Origin: Paracoccaceae bacterium
Lineage (GTDB): Bacteria > Pseudomonadota > Alphaproteobacteria > Rhodobacterales > Rhodobacteraceae
Length of the DNA stretch: 64,000 nt
Assembly: GCA_002709405.1 (NCBI GenBank)
Contig: PAQV01000005.1
Location: 69,054 to 133,053 of the forward strand
Reading direction: 5' to 3'
In this document: piece by piece, positions 1-8,503 of the stretch
Numbering within the stretch: position 1 is the stretch's first letter
How the letters are laid out: each line of letters starts with the position of its first letter
The notes under the pieces: generated by a model
What the model was told of the DNA's origin: nothing
Seen by the model: the letters and a program-made list of their open reading frames with translations, nothing else
Database searches by the model: none
Program-made: the position numbers and the translations under genes

Positions 1-302
1 TAATAGTGGATCCCGAATTCCTTGGCGTTCTGATCGAGAGCGGCCACCTGGATGGCCGAATCCTCGGTCATGTTCTTGGGATCCTCGCGGCCCTCGGTCG
101 TGGGCACGTTGTGGTCCGGCACGGCGATCGTCCGCTCGGGCGCGTGCACCTTGCGGCCGGCCATGCGCAGGCCTTCGAAGGCCTGCGGGCTGGTCACTTC
201 GTGGACCAGGTGGCGGTCGATATACAGAAGGCAGGTGCCGTCCTCGGCCTCGTGGGCCACGTGGGCATCCCAGATTTTGTCATAGAGTGTCTTGGGGGAC
301 AT
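1..302 (-). CDS. leuC: 3-isopropylmalate dehydratase large subunit, N-terminal part
   Basis: This is the first ~100 residues of the large subunit of the [4Fe-4S] enzyme that isomerises 2- to 3-isopropylmalate in leucine synthesis. The protein opens [15 protein letters not shown] and contains the family segments [16 protein letters not shown] and [10 protein letters not shown]. The ATG at 302 is preceded by a purine-rich GGGAGAGGA ribosome site. The gene runs off the left edge, so the cluster-binding cysteines of the later part are not visible. It diverges from the channel gene; the 262 bp between them hold no obvious gene and presumably both promoters, though I see no clear -35/-10 pair. Confidence 0.9.
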   Translation of the reverse strand, partial: MSPKTLYDKIWDAHVAHEAEDGTCLLYIDRHLVHEVTSPQAFEGLRMAGRKVHAPERTIAVPDHNVPTTEGREDPKNMTEDSAIQVAALDQNAKEFGIHY

Positions 303-564
303 TGGTCCTCTCCCATCATGCTTGAATTGAACTGGCGAAGGGGAAGGGTGCCCCTATAGGCGAGCCTGGACGGAAAGCGTCGCGCCGAAGAACCGCTCGC
401 GCAGGCGAGAGCGGTCGGCCAGATTCCTCGTGCTTTCCGAGACATGATCCATGGCGTGTCAGATACGCCCCCACGGTGTTGCAATCAAGCCGCGAAACGT
501 GGCCAGATGGCCGAACCCCGGGTCGCGCGCTACCTGACGGGGAAGCAGACGGACCCGAGACGCC

Positions 565-2067
565 ATGAGCCAGCACACGACTCCTCAGAATGGGGCCCAG
601 AACGGACCCCAGAACGGGACCCAGACCGACCCCGCCGCGACAAACGTCCCGCCCGATGTGCCGGCCGGCGTGGCGGCCGAGATCCCGGTCAATGTCGGCC
701 AGGGCAGCGCGCCCGAGCCGCCGCCCCTGGTGGCCACCGACCTGCCGGTGGATCCGCAGGCGGCCGCGGAATCGCTTGTGGGCTGGCTGCAGGGGCTGTG
801 GGTCATCCTGATCACGCCGGGTTGGCGGCAATACCAGATCATCATCCTGATGGGGCTGGTGGTCGTGTCGGTGGTGCTGCGCCTGGCCACGCGCGGGCGG
901 ATCGACGCCTGGATGCGCAGCCGCGAGGGGGTGCCGAAATGGCAGTTGCGGCTGCTGATCCAGTTGCGCGACCGGCTGGTGCTGATCTATTTCGTCATCC
1001 TGTCCTGGGGTCTGTACTGGGTGATGCAGCAGCTGACCTGGCCGTCGCGCAGCCGCATCATCGGGATCTTCGCGACCATGGCCTTTGCCTGGCTGGTGAT
1101 CGGGCTGGGGTCTCGGCTGGTGCGCAACCGGACGCTGCGGCGGATCGTGGAATGGTCCCTGTGGGCCTATGCCACCCTGGTTGCCCTGGGTCTGCTGGAC
1201 GAGGCGGTGGTGTTCCTGGACAGCATGGCCGTCAGCATCGGGACGTTCCGGCTGACCGCCCTGGTGCTGATCAAGGCCGTCCTGCTGATCGCCGCCCTGC
1301 TGACGGGCGCGCGGCTGGTGACCCAGGCGGCGGCGGGCGGGCTGCGGCGCAACGAGGATATCTCTCCGTCGATGCAGGTGCTGGCGATCAAGGTCACGCA
1401 GCTGATCCTTTACGGCTTTGTGGTGCTGGTGGGTATCCAGTCGCTTGGGTTCGACCTGTCGGGCCTGGCGATCCTGTCGGGGGCGATCGGGGTCGGTATC
1501 GGCTTTGGCCTGCAGAAGGTGGTGTCGAACCTGGTGTCGGGCGTGATCATCCTGCTGGACCGCTCGATCAAGCCCGGAGACGTGATTTCCCTGGGCGAAA
1601 CCTTCGGCTGGATCGATTCGCTGGGCGCGCGTTACGTGTCGGTCGTCACCCGCGACGGGCGCGAATACCTGATCCCGAACGAGGACCTGATCACCGGGCA
1701 GGTGGTCAACTGGACCCATTCCAACGACCGGGTGCGGCTGGATATCTACTTTGGCACGTCCTACCACGACGACCCCCACCTGGTGCGCCGGGTGGCCATC
1801 GCGGCGGCCACGGGGGTCACCCGGGTGCTGGCGGTGCCCAATGCGCCTGTCTGCCATATCGTGGGGTTCGGAGACAGTTCAGTCGACTATATCTTGCGAT
1901 TCTGGATCTCGGATCCGACGTCGGGGCTGACCAATGTGCGGGGCAACGTCTACCTGGCGCTGTGGGATGCCTTCCAGGACAACGGCATTTCGATCCCCTT
2001 CCCGCAGCGCGAGGTGCGGCTTCTGGGCGAGGATCTGCCTGCGAAATCGCCGGAATCGGCGCCCTGA
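565..2067 (+). CDS. MscS-family mechanosensitive ion channel
   Basis: A 500-residue inner-membrane channel that should open under membrane tension and release solutes on hypo-osmotic shock. A Pro/Asn/Gln-rich N-terminal tail of ~75 residues is followed by about six hydrophobic segments. The signature pore helix lies near residues 300-345, with LSGAIGVGIGFGLQKVVSN followed by LVSGVIILLDRSIKPGD, which is the MscS TM3 and start of the beta domain. The C-terminal alpha/beta region ends with LRFWISDPTSG and IPFPQREVRL, as usual in this family. It is longer than E. coli MscS (286 aa) because of the extra N-terminal helices. It appears to be monocistronic. Confidence 0.93.
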   Translation: MSQHTTPQNGAQNGPQNGTQTDPAATNVPPDVPAGVAAEIPVNVGQGSAPEPPPLVATDLPVDPQAAAESLVGWLQGLWVILITPGWRQYQIIILMGLVVVSVVLRLATRGRIDAWMRSREGVPKWQLRLLIQLRDRLVLIYFVILSWGLYWVMQQLTWPSRSRIIGIFATMAFAWLVIGLGSRLVRNRTLRRIVEWSLWAYATLVALGLLDEAVVFLDSMAVSIGTFRLTALVLIKAVLLIAALLTGARLVTQAAAGGLRRNEDISPSMQVLAIKVTQLILYGFVVLVGIQSLGFDLSGLAILSGAIGVGIGFGLQKVVSNLVSGVIILLDRSIKPGDVISLGETFGWIDSLGARYVSVVTRDGREYLIPNEDLITGQVVNWTHSNDRVRLDIYFGTSYHDDPHLVRRVAIAAATGVTRVLAVPNAPVCHIVGFGDSSVDYILRFWISDPTSGLTNVRGNVYLALWDAFQDNGISIPFPQREVRLLGEDLPAKSPESAP

Positions 2068-2165
2068 GGGGGCGTGGATGACGCCGTCATTGAAACGACA
2101 TGTTGACATTGTTATTTTAAAGTACCCATGCGCCGCGGGCAGACGGCGTGCATCATAGGAGGACA

Positions 2166-2222
2166 ATGTCCTGTCAACCCACGCTGACGCGGCTCTGGCC
2201 GCTGATGACCGGGCCGGCCTGA
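2166..2222 (+). other. Shine-Dalgarno-led 18-codon ORF overlapping the rsfS start
   Basis: An AGGAGG at 2157-2162 precedes an ATG at 2166. That ATG opens MSCQPTLTRLWPLMTGPA and stops with TGA at 2220-2222, so the stop shares its last base with the rsfS ATG (TGATG). The rsfS frame itself is open from a TAG at 2156-2158 but has no ATG or GTG before 2222. The short ORF is either a coupled leader peptide or the true rsfS start displaced by a one-base deletion in the CC at 2170-2171. Confidence 0.4.
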
Positions 2223-2584
2223 TGGCGGCCCAACTGGATTACACCAGCGAAGATCTGCTGGCGCGTATCCTGTCTTCTCTCTCTGACGACAAGGCCGAAG
2301 ATATCGTGCAGGTGGACCTGCGCGGCAAATCTTCCATGGGCGATTACATGGTGATCGCATCGGGTCGGTCGACCCGCCAGGTGTCGGCAATGTCGGAAAA
2401 GCTGGTCGAAAAGCTGAAGGCCGAGTTCGGTTGCAATGCCCGGGTCGAGGGCAAGGATGCCGGCGACTGGGTGCTGATCGACACGGGCGACGTGATCGTC
2501 CACGTGTTCCGCCCCGAAGTGCGCGAGTTCTACCAGCTTGAGAAGATGTGGCTGCCCGCGGGCACCATGCCGCTGCAGAACTGA
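2222..2584 (+). CDS. rsfS: Ribosomal silencing factor RsfS
   Basis: A 120-residue member of the RsfS/Iojap family, which binds ribosomal protein uL14 (L14) and blocks subunit joining when nutrients are scarce. Recognisable core: DDKAEDIVQVDLRGKS, SMGDYMVIASGRSTRQV, DWVLIDTGDVIVHVF and the end REFYQLEKMW. The first in-frame ATG is at 2222; the strong ribosome site lies upstream in another frame, so the real N-terminus may be ~17-18 residues longer (see the 2166 entry). It is followed 84 bp later by rlmH, the usual ribosome-maturation neighbour. Confidence 0.93.
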   Translation: MAAQLDYTSEDLLARILSSLSDDKAEDIVQVDLRGKSSMGDYMVIASGRSTRQVSAMSEKLVEKLKAEFGCNARVEGKDAGDWVLIDTGDVIVHVFRPEVREFYQLEKMWLPAGTMPLQN

Positions 2585-2668
2585 TCCGCGCTGCGTCCCG
2601 ATAATCGCGGTGATCGCGATGATCCGGTCCCTGTGATCGGATCCATCCGGGGCGGGCCAAATAACCTT

Positions 2669-3139
2669 ATGCGCGTGCAGATTTGCGCGGTCGGCCGCTT
2701 GCGGTCCGGACCGGAGAAAACCCTTGTCGATGACTACCTGACGCGGTTCTCGCGGACCGGCCGGGCCCTTGGGCTTGGCCCGGCCGAGGTATCCGAGGTC
2801 GAGGACCGGAAGGGAGGGGGCGCGCCGGCCGAGGCGGTGTTGCTGCGCAAGGCGGTGACCTCCGGGGCGGTGCTGTGTTGCCTGGACGAGCGGGGCAAGG
2901 TCATGGGGTCTCCGGATTTTGCCGACCGGCTGGCGGGCTGGCGGGACCAGGGGCGCGGAGACGTGGCCTTCGTGATCGGCGGGGCCGATGGCATTGCGCC
3001 GGACCTGGTGGCGGAGGCCGATTTCAAGCTGTCCTTCGGCAAGATGGTCTGGCCGCACATGCTGGCCCGGGTGATGCTGGCCGAGCAGTTGTACCGGGCT
3101 GCCACGATCCTGGCGGGCTCGCCTTATCACCGGGCGTGA
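2669..3139 (+). CDS. rlmH: 23S rRNA (pseudouridine1915-N3)-methyltransferase
   Basis: A 156-residue SPOUT methyltransferase that methylates pseudouridine 1915 in helix 69 of 23S rRNA, on assembled 70S ribosomes. The start at 2669 gives MRVQICAVGRLRSGPE, matching the family start and its ~155-residue length; an upstream in-frame ATG at 2633 would add 12 unusual residues. The trefoil-knot SAM-binding motifs are FVIGGADGI, KLSFGKMVWPH and the C-terminal LYRAATILAGSPYHR. It follows rsfS, as in many bacteria. Confidence 0.94.
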   Translation: MRVQICAVGRLRSGPEKTLVDDYLTRFSRTGRALGLGPAEVSEVEDRKGGGAPAEAVLLRKAVTSGAVLCCLDERGKVMGSPDFADRLAGWRDQGRGDVAFVIGGADGIAPDLVAEADFKLSFGKMVWPHMLARVMLAEQLYRAATILAGSPYHRA

Positions 3140-3149
3140 TCCCGCGGAG

Positions 3150-3165
3150 GCGGGCAAGCCCGCCA
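3150..3165. terminator. Hairpin between convergent genes
   Basis: GGCGGGC and GCCCGCC pair around AA just after the rlmH stop. There is no clean T-run, so it is a weak intrinsic terminator candidate for rlmH. Confidence 0.4.
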
Positions 3166-3228
3166 CGTCTTCTACTCGCGCTTGGCCTTCGGCAAATCGC
3201 TCGGGCCGCCCTTGGGGGCGTGGGGCTT

Positions 3229-3579
3229 TCAGTCCAGGTCGACGGGATAGGTGGTGGCGGACCAGCCGTCGGTGATGCAGCGGGCCTGGATCTGGACCTG
3301 GGTGATGCCTGCGGGGATCTGCACGCCGGACAGGCTGCGGGTGAAGGGCTGTTCGTTGACATGGGGGTGCACGAGCTCTCGCATCCCCAGTTCGGTGTTA
3401 TCGGGAGCCAGGACGCGCCAGCCGTCGGCATAGTGATCCCAGCCGGTATCGGGATGGGACAGGGTGACGTCGAAACTCCAGCCCGATGCGGAGGCGCGGG
3501 CGGTGACGGATTCGACCAACGGATCGTCGGCCAGGGCCGGGGCGGCGAGAAAGGCGAGGGGGAGAGCAAGGCGGAACAT
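3229..3579 (-). CDS. Small exported protein of unknown function
   Basis: A 116-residue protein with a clear signal peptide (MFRLALPLAFLAAPALADD; cleavage likely after ALA). The mature part is rich in beta-prone segments: TLSHPDTGWDHYADGWRV, LVHPHVNEQPFTRSLSGV and a single cysteine in IQARCITDGW. I do not recognise a named family, although such short Roseobacter proteins are common. It lies 9 bp downstream of the DUF599 membrane protein on the same strand, so the two are probably co-transcribed and both act in the envelope. Confidence 0.75.
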   Translation of the reverse strand: MFRLALPLAFLAAPALADDPLVESVTARASASGWSFDVTLSHPDTGWDHYADGWRVLAPDNTELGMRELVHPHVNEQPFTRSLSGVQIPAGITQVQIQARCITDGWSATTYPVDLD

Positions 3580-3588
3580 CCAACCAGG

Positions 3589-4320
3589 TTAGCCGGTCTT
3601 TGCGGGGGCGGCGGTCACGTCCTGGTGTGCGGCGATCATCAGCGCATCGCGGGATTGCGAGGCGAATTCGCGGCGGTACAGCATGGCCGTGGTGGCCACG
3701 GTCGCGATGATCAGGGGGACCGCCCCGAACAGCCAGGCGGCCGAGGCAAGGCTGAAGTAGGTGGCGCGCATGGCCTTGTTGAAGGCCCGGGCGGCGGTGA
3801 TCGACACCTCGGCGGCCTGGGCGGCCCGGGGATAGGCGATGGGATCGTCGGCCTTGTTGGGCACCGAGGCCATCAGGATCGCGCAATAGCCGAACAGCCG
3901 GTGCGCCCAGACGAATTTCAGGAAGGCGTGCGACAGGCACAGCAGGATCACGATCAGCTTGATCTCCCACACCACGTGCGGCGCATTGATGAGAGAGAGG
4001 TCTCCGGCGACATCGACCAGGGGCTTGGGATTGCCGATCAGGGCCAGCCCGCCGCCGATGGCGATCATCGAGGCCGAGGCGAAGAAGGCGGTGCCCTGGC
4101 GCATCAGCCCCAGCACCTGGCTGTCGAACATGCGGGGCTGGCGGGTGACCATTTCGCGCATCCAGTCGCGGCGGTAATCGTTCATCAGGACGGACACCGA
4201 GGGCCGGCCCCTGGGCGGCTGTTCGATGTAGAAACTGATGATCGTCCAGGTCAGAAGCAGCAGGACAAGGGCCAGGGCGTCGGCGGGCGAGAACAGGGAG
4301 AGGCGGTCGATCCAGGTCAT
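3589..4320 (-). CDS. DUF599 family membrane protein
   Basis: A 243-residue inner-membrane protein. It has an N-terminal hydrophobic segment (ALALVLLLLTWTIISF), then the DUF599-type stretch MNDYRRDWMREMVTRQPRM, and hydrophobic segments at TAFFASASMIAIGGGLAL, ELIVILLCLSHAFLKFVW-like and ASAAWLFGAVPLIIATVATT. The function of DUF599 is unknown. The start at 4320 faces glcD across a 140-bp divergent gap that contains the dyad at 4367-4385, so that operator could act on this gene too. Confidence 0.8.
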   Translation of the reverse strand: MTWIDRLSLFSPADALALVLLLLTWTIISFYIEQPPRGRPSVSVLMNDYRRDWMREMVTRQPRMFDSQVLGLMRQGTAFFASASMIAIGGGLALIGNPKPLVDVAGDLSLINAPHVVWEIKLIVILLCLSHAFLKFVWAHRLFGYCAILMASVPNKADDPIAYPRAAQAAEVSITAARAFNKAMRATYFSLASAAWLFGAVPLIIATVATTAMLYRREFASQSRDALMIAAHQDVTAAPAKTG

Positions 4321-4349
4321 GGCGCGACACTAAGCGCAAGCCGGTGTCC

Positions 4350-4385
4350 TTGTCAGGCGCGGAAATTGGTAATATTAGTTTACCA
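4350..4385 (+). promoter_or_regulatory. Probable glcDEF promoter with an overlapping dyad operator
   Basis: TTGTCA (4350-4355), 17 bp, then TATTAG (4373-4378) make a plausible -35/-10 pair ~80 bp before glcD. Across the -10 lies the dyad TGGTAA (4367-4372), 7 bp, TTACCA (4380-4385). TGGT...ACCA half-sites are typical of FadR-subfamily GntR regulators such as GlcC and LldR, but the spacing here is wider than their usual one. No regulator gene adjoins. Confidence 0.45.
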
Positions 4386-4460
4386 GCCCGAAGGGCGCGG
4401 AGGGGCCGGGTCCGACCGGTCAGCGAGGACAGCCAAACTGCCCGAAGCGGGAGGTCAGCC

Positions 4461-5900
4461 ATGCAGATGCCAGAACCGAATGCCAGTGTCCTGGCGCGCA
4501 AGGACCGGGTCGTCGCCCGCCTGCGCGAGGCCTTGTCCGCCGCGGCGGTCATTTCCGATCCGGCCGAAACGCGGGCCTATGAATGCGACGCCCTGACCGC
4601 CTACAAATGCGCGCCGATGGCCGCGGTGCTGCCCGCCAGCACCCAGGAGGTCTCGGCCGCCTTGCGGATCTGCCACGAAGAGGGCGTGCCGGTGGTGCCC
4701 CGCGGGGCGGGGACCTCGCTGGCGGGGGGCTCGTTGCCCACGGCCGACAGCGTGGTGCTGGGCGTCTCGCGGATGACCGAGGTGCTGGAGACCAACTACC
4801 CCGACCGCTACATCCGGGTGCAGACCGGCATGACCAACCTGAGCGTGACAGGCGCGGTCGAAGAGGCGGATTTCTTCTATGCGCCCGACCCGTCCTCGCA
4901 GCTGGCCTGCGCGATTTCCGGCAATATCGCGATGAATTCCGGCGGGGCCCATTGCCTGAAATACGGGGTGACGACCAACAACCTGCTGGGCGTGACGCTG
5001 GTGCAGATGGACGGCACCGTGGTCGAGATCGGCGGCGCGCACCTGGATGCGGGCGGGCTGGACCTGCTGGGCGTGATCTGCGGATCTGAAGGGCAGCTTG
5101 GCGTGGTGACCGAGGCCACCCTGCGGATCCTGCGCAAGCCCGAGGGCGCTCGGCCGGTGCTGATCGGGTTCGATGCCAATGAAACGGCCGGGGCCTGCGT
5201 GTCGGACATCATCCGGGCGGGCATCCTGCCGGTGGCGATCGAGTTCATGGACCGGCCCTGCATCGAGGCCTGCGAGGCCTTTGCCAAGGCCGGCTACCCG
5301 ATGTGCGAGGCGCTGCTGATCGTCGAGGTCGAGGGGTCCGAGGGCGAGATCGCCGACCAGCTGACGCGCATCGTGGCGATTGCCGAGCAGCACAAGCCGG
5401 TGGCCCTGCGCGAAGCGGGCGATGCGGATGAAGCCGCGCGGATCTGGCTGGGCCGCAAGTCGGCCTTCGGGGCGATGGGGCAAATCAACGACTACATGTG
5501 CCTCGACGGGACCATCCCGGTGTCGGCCCTTCCGGAAGTGCTGCGGCGCATGGGCGATCTGTCGGCAGAATACGGGCTGGGCGTGGCCAACGTTTTTCAC
5601 GCGGGCGACGGGAACATGCATCCGCTGATCCTGTATAACGCCAACACGCCCGGGCAGCTGGAATTGTGCGAGGCCCTGGGGGCCGAGATCCTGAAGCTCT
5701 GTGTCGAGGTGGGCGGCTGCCTGACCGGCGAACATGGGGTCGGCGTGGAAAAGCGCGACCTGATGCTGCACCAATACGCGCCCGAGGATCTGGATGCTCA
5801 GATGGCGGTCAAGGACGTGTTCGACCCGGCCTGGCTGCTGAACCCGGCAAAGGTGTTTCCGCTGGCGCAGTCCGAAGCGCGGCGGGTGGCGGCGGAATAG
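4461..5900 (+). CDS. glcD: Glycolate oxidase FAD subunit GlcD
   Basis: A 479-residue FAD-binding subunit that oxidises glycolate to glyoxylate. The FAD-binding-4 domain carries PRGAGTSLAGGSLP near residue 80 and SGNIAMNSGGAHCLKYG near 155. The C-terminal FAD-oxidase domain carries VFHAGDGNMHP and the GCLTGEHGVGVEK motif. The start at 4461 has GGGAGG 6 bp upstream; the frame is open further upstream, but without a ribosome site. It heads the operon glcD-glcE-glcF, whose three products form one membrane-associated complex feeding electrons to the respiratory chain. Confidence 0.95.
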   Translation: MQMPEPNASVLARKDRVVARLREALSAAAVISDPAETRAYECDALTAYKCAPMAAVLPASTQEVSAALRICHEEGVPVVPRGAGTSLAGGSLPTADSVVLGVSRMTEVLETNYPDRYIRVQTGMTNLSVTGAVEEADFFYAPDPSSQLACAISGNIAMNSGGAHCLKYGVTTNNLLGVTLVQMDGTVVEIGGAHLDAGGLDLLGVICGSEGQLGVVTEATLRILRKPEGARPVLIGFDANETAGACVSDIIRAGILPVAIEFMDRPCIEACEAFAKAGYPMCEALLIVEVEGSEGEIADQLTRIVAIAEQHKPVALREAGDADEAARIWLGRKSAFGAMGQINDYMCLDGTIPVSALPEVLRRMGDLSAEYGLGVANVFHAGDGNMHPLILYNANTPGQLELCEALGAEILKLCVEVGGCLTGEHGVGVEKRDLMLHQYAPEDLDAQMAVKDVFDPAWLLNPAKVFPLAQSEARRVAAE

Positions 5901-5961
5901 GGGCCTTGCCCGGGGCGCGCGGCCCGCGGTCGTTGCTTCGGGGTAAAGGGGATCAGGACGA

Positions 5962-7104
5962 ATGATGAAACCGGGAAACGAGGCTGAACTGGCCGAACTG
6001 GTGGCCGGAGCGGCGGGGCCCTTGCGGATCATGGGCGGTGGCACCCGCGATGTCGGGCGGCCCGTGGACGGGACGGCCCTGTCGACGGCGGGGCTGACGG
6101 GCGCGACGCTTTACGAGCCGGGTGCGCTGACCCTGGTGGTGCGGGCGGGGACGCCGTTGGCCGAGGTCGAAACGGTCCTGGCGGGCGAAGGGCAACGGCT
6201 GGCGTTCGAGCCGATGGACCACCGCGCCCTGCTGGGCACGACCGGCGCGCCCACCATCGGAGGCGCGGTGGCGGCCAACGTGTCGGGGCCGCGCCGGGTG
6301 CAGGCCGGGGCCTGCCGCGATTTCCTGCTTGGCGTGCGGTTTGTCGACGGCCAAGGCCGGGTGATCAAGAACGGCGGCCGGGTGATGAAGAATGTCACCG
6401 GCTATGACGTGGTCAAGCTGATGGCCGGCTCCTGGGGGACCCTGGGCGTGTTGACCGAATTGTCGTTCAAGGTGCTGGCGATCCCGGAGACCGAAATGAC
6501 ACTTGTCGCGCGCGGGCTAAGCGATGCCGACGGGGTGGCGCTGTTGTCGACGGCGTTGGGGTCTCCGTTCGACGTGACGGGGGCGGCGCACCTGGGGCAG
6601 GGCGTTGTCGAAGGGGGCGCCCGGACGCAGGTGCGGATCGAGGGGCTGGCGGCCTCGGTGGCCTATCGGCGCGACCGGCTGACGGCCCTATTGCCGGGTG
6701 TCGAGGCGGTCGAGGGCGCCGACAGCGCGGCCCTGTGGCGCGAGGTGCGGGATGTTGATCCCTTTGCGGGCCAGCCGGGCTCGGTCTGGAAAGTGTCGGT
6801 CCGCCCGTCGGACGGGCCGGTGCTCTGCGCCCGGCTGGGCACGCTGGTGACCGGGGCGATCTACGACTGGGGCGGCGGGCTGGTCTGGCTGCGCGGTCCC
6901 GAAGCCGGCGATGGCGGGGCGTCCAGGATACGGGCCGAGGTGGCCACCCTGGGCGGCCATGCAACCCTGGTGCGCGGGCCCGAGGCCTTGCGCCGCCAGG
7001 TGCCCGTCTTCCCGCCAGAGACAGCGGGCGTGGCGACTTTGACCGCCGGGTTGCAGGCGAAATACGATCCCCGGGGGGTGCTGAACCCCGGCTTGATGGG
7101 CTGA
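5962..7104 (+). CDS. glcE: Glycolate oxidase subunit GlcE
   Basis: A 380-residue second FAD-binding subunit, essential for glycolate oxidase in species where it has been tested. A PCMH-type FAD domain fills the N-terminal half, with RIMGGGTRDVGRP, TLVVRAGTPLAEVE and GGAVAANVSGPRRVQ; VMKNVTGYDVVKLMAGSWGT follows. The C-terminal end AKYDPRGVLNPG is characteristic. The start at 5962 is preceded by AGGACGA; the next ATG codon follows immediately and could also serve. It sits 61 bp after glcD and 9 bp before glcF. Confidence 0.95.
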   Translation: MMKPGNEAELAELVAGAAGPLRIMGGGTRDVGRPVDGTALSTAGLTGATLYEPGALTLVVRAGTPLAEVETVLAGEGQRLAFEPMDHRALLGTTGAPTIGGAVAANVSGPRRVQAGACRDFLLGVRFVDGQGRVIKNGGRVMKNVTGYDVVKLMAGSWGTLGVLTELSFKVLAIPETEMTLVARGLSDADGVALLSTALGSPFDVTGAAHLGQGVVEGGARTQVRIEGLAASVAYRRDRLTALLPGVEAVEGADSAALWREVRDVDPFAGQPGSVWKVSVRPSDGPVLCARLGTLVTGAIYDWGGGLVWLRGPEAGDGGASRIRAEVATLGGHATLVRGPEALRRQVPVFPPETAGVATLTAGLQAKYDPRGVLNPGLMG

Positions 7105-7113
7105 GGGCGCGAC

Positions 7114-8412
7114 ATGCAAACCACGTTCACCGAAGAGCAGTTGCGCGATGCCGGCACGGCCCGGGCCAACGAGATCCTGCGGGCCTGCGTGCATTGCGGC
7201 TTCTGCACGGCGACCTGCCCGACCTACCAGGTGCTGGGCGACGAGCTCGACAGTCCCCGGGGCCGGATCTACCTGATCAAGGACATGCTGGAAAACGAAC
7301 GCGTGCCCGATGCGACCACGGTCCAGCATATTGACCGGTGCCTGTCGTGCCTGTCCTGCATGACAACCTGTCCGTCGGGAGTGCACTACATGCACCTGGT
7401 CGACCATGCCCGGGCCTATATCGAAGAGCACTACGAGCGGCCGTTCATGGACCGGGCGCTGCGCTGGATGCTGGCCCGGATCCTGCCCCATCCGATGCGC
7501 TTCCGCGTGGCGCTGCTGGCGGCCAAGGTGGGGCGGCCCTTCAAGGGGCTGATGCCCGACGCGCGGCTGAGGGCGATGCTGGAGATGGCTCCGAAGCGCA
7601 TTCCCCCGGTCAGTCGCAACGACGATGCCCAGGTGTTTGCCGCACAAGGCCCGCGCTTGAAACGGGTGGCCTTGATGACAGGCTGCGCGCAGAAGGCGCT
7701 GAACACGGATATCAACGATGCCACGATCCGGTTGCTGACCCGGCTGGGATGCGAGGTCGTGGTGGCCCGGGGGGCAGGGTGTTGCGGGGCGCTGACCCAT
7801 CACATGGGCCAGGTGGACCAGTCCCATGCCTCGGCCGAGGCCAACATCCGGGCCTGGACGGCTGAAATCGACGGCGAGGGGCTGGATGCCATCGTGATCA
7901 ACACCTCGGGCTGCGGGACGACGGTGAAGGATTACGGCCACATGTTCCGCTCTGGCCCACTGGCCATGCGCGCGGCCCAGGTCTCGGCCATCGCAAAGGA
8001 TGTGACCGAAGTGCTGTGCGATCTGGCCCTGCCGGAGGGGGCGGCGTTGGGCCTGCGCGTGGGCTATCACGCGGCCTGTTCCCTGCAACATGGCCAGAAG
8101 ATCAAGGCCGCACCGAAGGATCTGCTGAAACGGGCCGGGTTCGAAGTGGTCGAACCGGCGGATCCCCACCTGTGCTGCGGGTCGGCCGGGACCTACAACC
8201 TGATGCAACCCGAGATCTCGGGGCAGTTGAAGGCGCGCAAGGTGAAAACGTTGGAGGCGAAAGCCCCGGATGTCATTGCCGCGGGCAACATCGGCTGCAT
8301 GATGCAGATCGGCTCAGGCACTGACGTGCCGGTCGTGCATACGGTGGAATTGCTGGACTGGGCGACGGGCGGACCCATGCCGTCCGCGCTGGAGGGCGTG
8401 GGCCGGGCCTGA
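7114..8412 (+). CDS. glcF: Glycolate oxidase iron-sulfur subunit GlcF
   Basis: A 432-residue subunit that carries electrons out of the glycolate oxidase complex. There are two [4Fe-4S] ferredoxin motifs, CVHCGFCTATCP starting at Cys25 and CLSCLSCMTTCP near residue 80. Two CCG cysteine-rich domains follow (GAGCCGALTHHMG and HLCCGSAGTYNLM), typical of heterodisulfide-reductase-like electron carriers. It is the last gene of the operon; 14 bp after its stop the first of two palindromes begins. Confidence 0.96.
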   Translation: MQTTFTEEQLRDAGTARANEILRACVHCGFCTATCPTYQVLGDELDSPRGRIYLIKDMLENERVPDATTVQHIDRCLSCLSCMTTCPSGVHYMHLVDHARAYIEEHYERPFMDRALRWMLARILPHPMRFRVALLAAKVGRPFKGLMPDARLRAMLEMAPKRIPPVSRNDDAQVFAAQGPRLKRVALMTGCAQKALNTDINDATIRLLTRLGCEVVVARGAGCCGALTHHMGQVDQSHASAEANIRAWTAEIDGEGLDAIVINTSGCGTTVKDYGHMFRSGPLAMRAAQVSAIAKDVTEVLCDLALPEGAALGLRVGYHAACSLQHGQKIKAAPKDLLKRAGFEVVEPADPHLCCGSAGTYNLMQPEISGQLKARKVKTLEAKAPDVIAAGNIGCMMQIGSGTDVPVVHTVELLDWATGGPMPSALEGVGRA

Positions 8413-8425
8413 GGTACGGGCCGCG

Positions 8426-8448
8426 GATTTTATGCGGCGCATAAAATC
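8426..8448. repeat. Perfect palindrome, copy 1 of a TTTTATGC pair
   Basis: The arms GATTTTATGCG and CGCATAAAATC (11 bp, perfect) are separated by one base. The T-tract comes first and the A-tract second, the reverse of an intrinsic terminator, and no T-run follows. Confidence 0.8.
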
Positions 8449-8482
8449 GGACGGCACCGTTGCGCGATACGGTCGGTGGGCC

Positions 8483-8503
8483 ATTTTATGCGCAGCATAA
8501 AAT
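8483..8503. repeat. Perfect palindrome, copy 2 of a TTTTATGC pair
   Basis: The arms ATTTTATGC and GCATAAAAT (9 bp, perfect) surround GCA. The arms are identical to the inner arms of copy 1, and the centres are 56 bp apart. It lies about 105 bp upstream of the protease start. Confidence 0.8.

Noticed and set aside
316-1857. Long antisense open frame (513 codons) over the MscS gene
   Set aside because: Its translation is Arg/His/Gln/Pro-rich without motifs, the expected shadow of G/C-rich third positions on the other strand.
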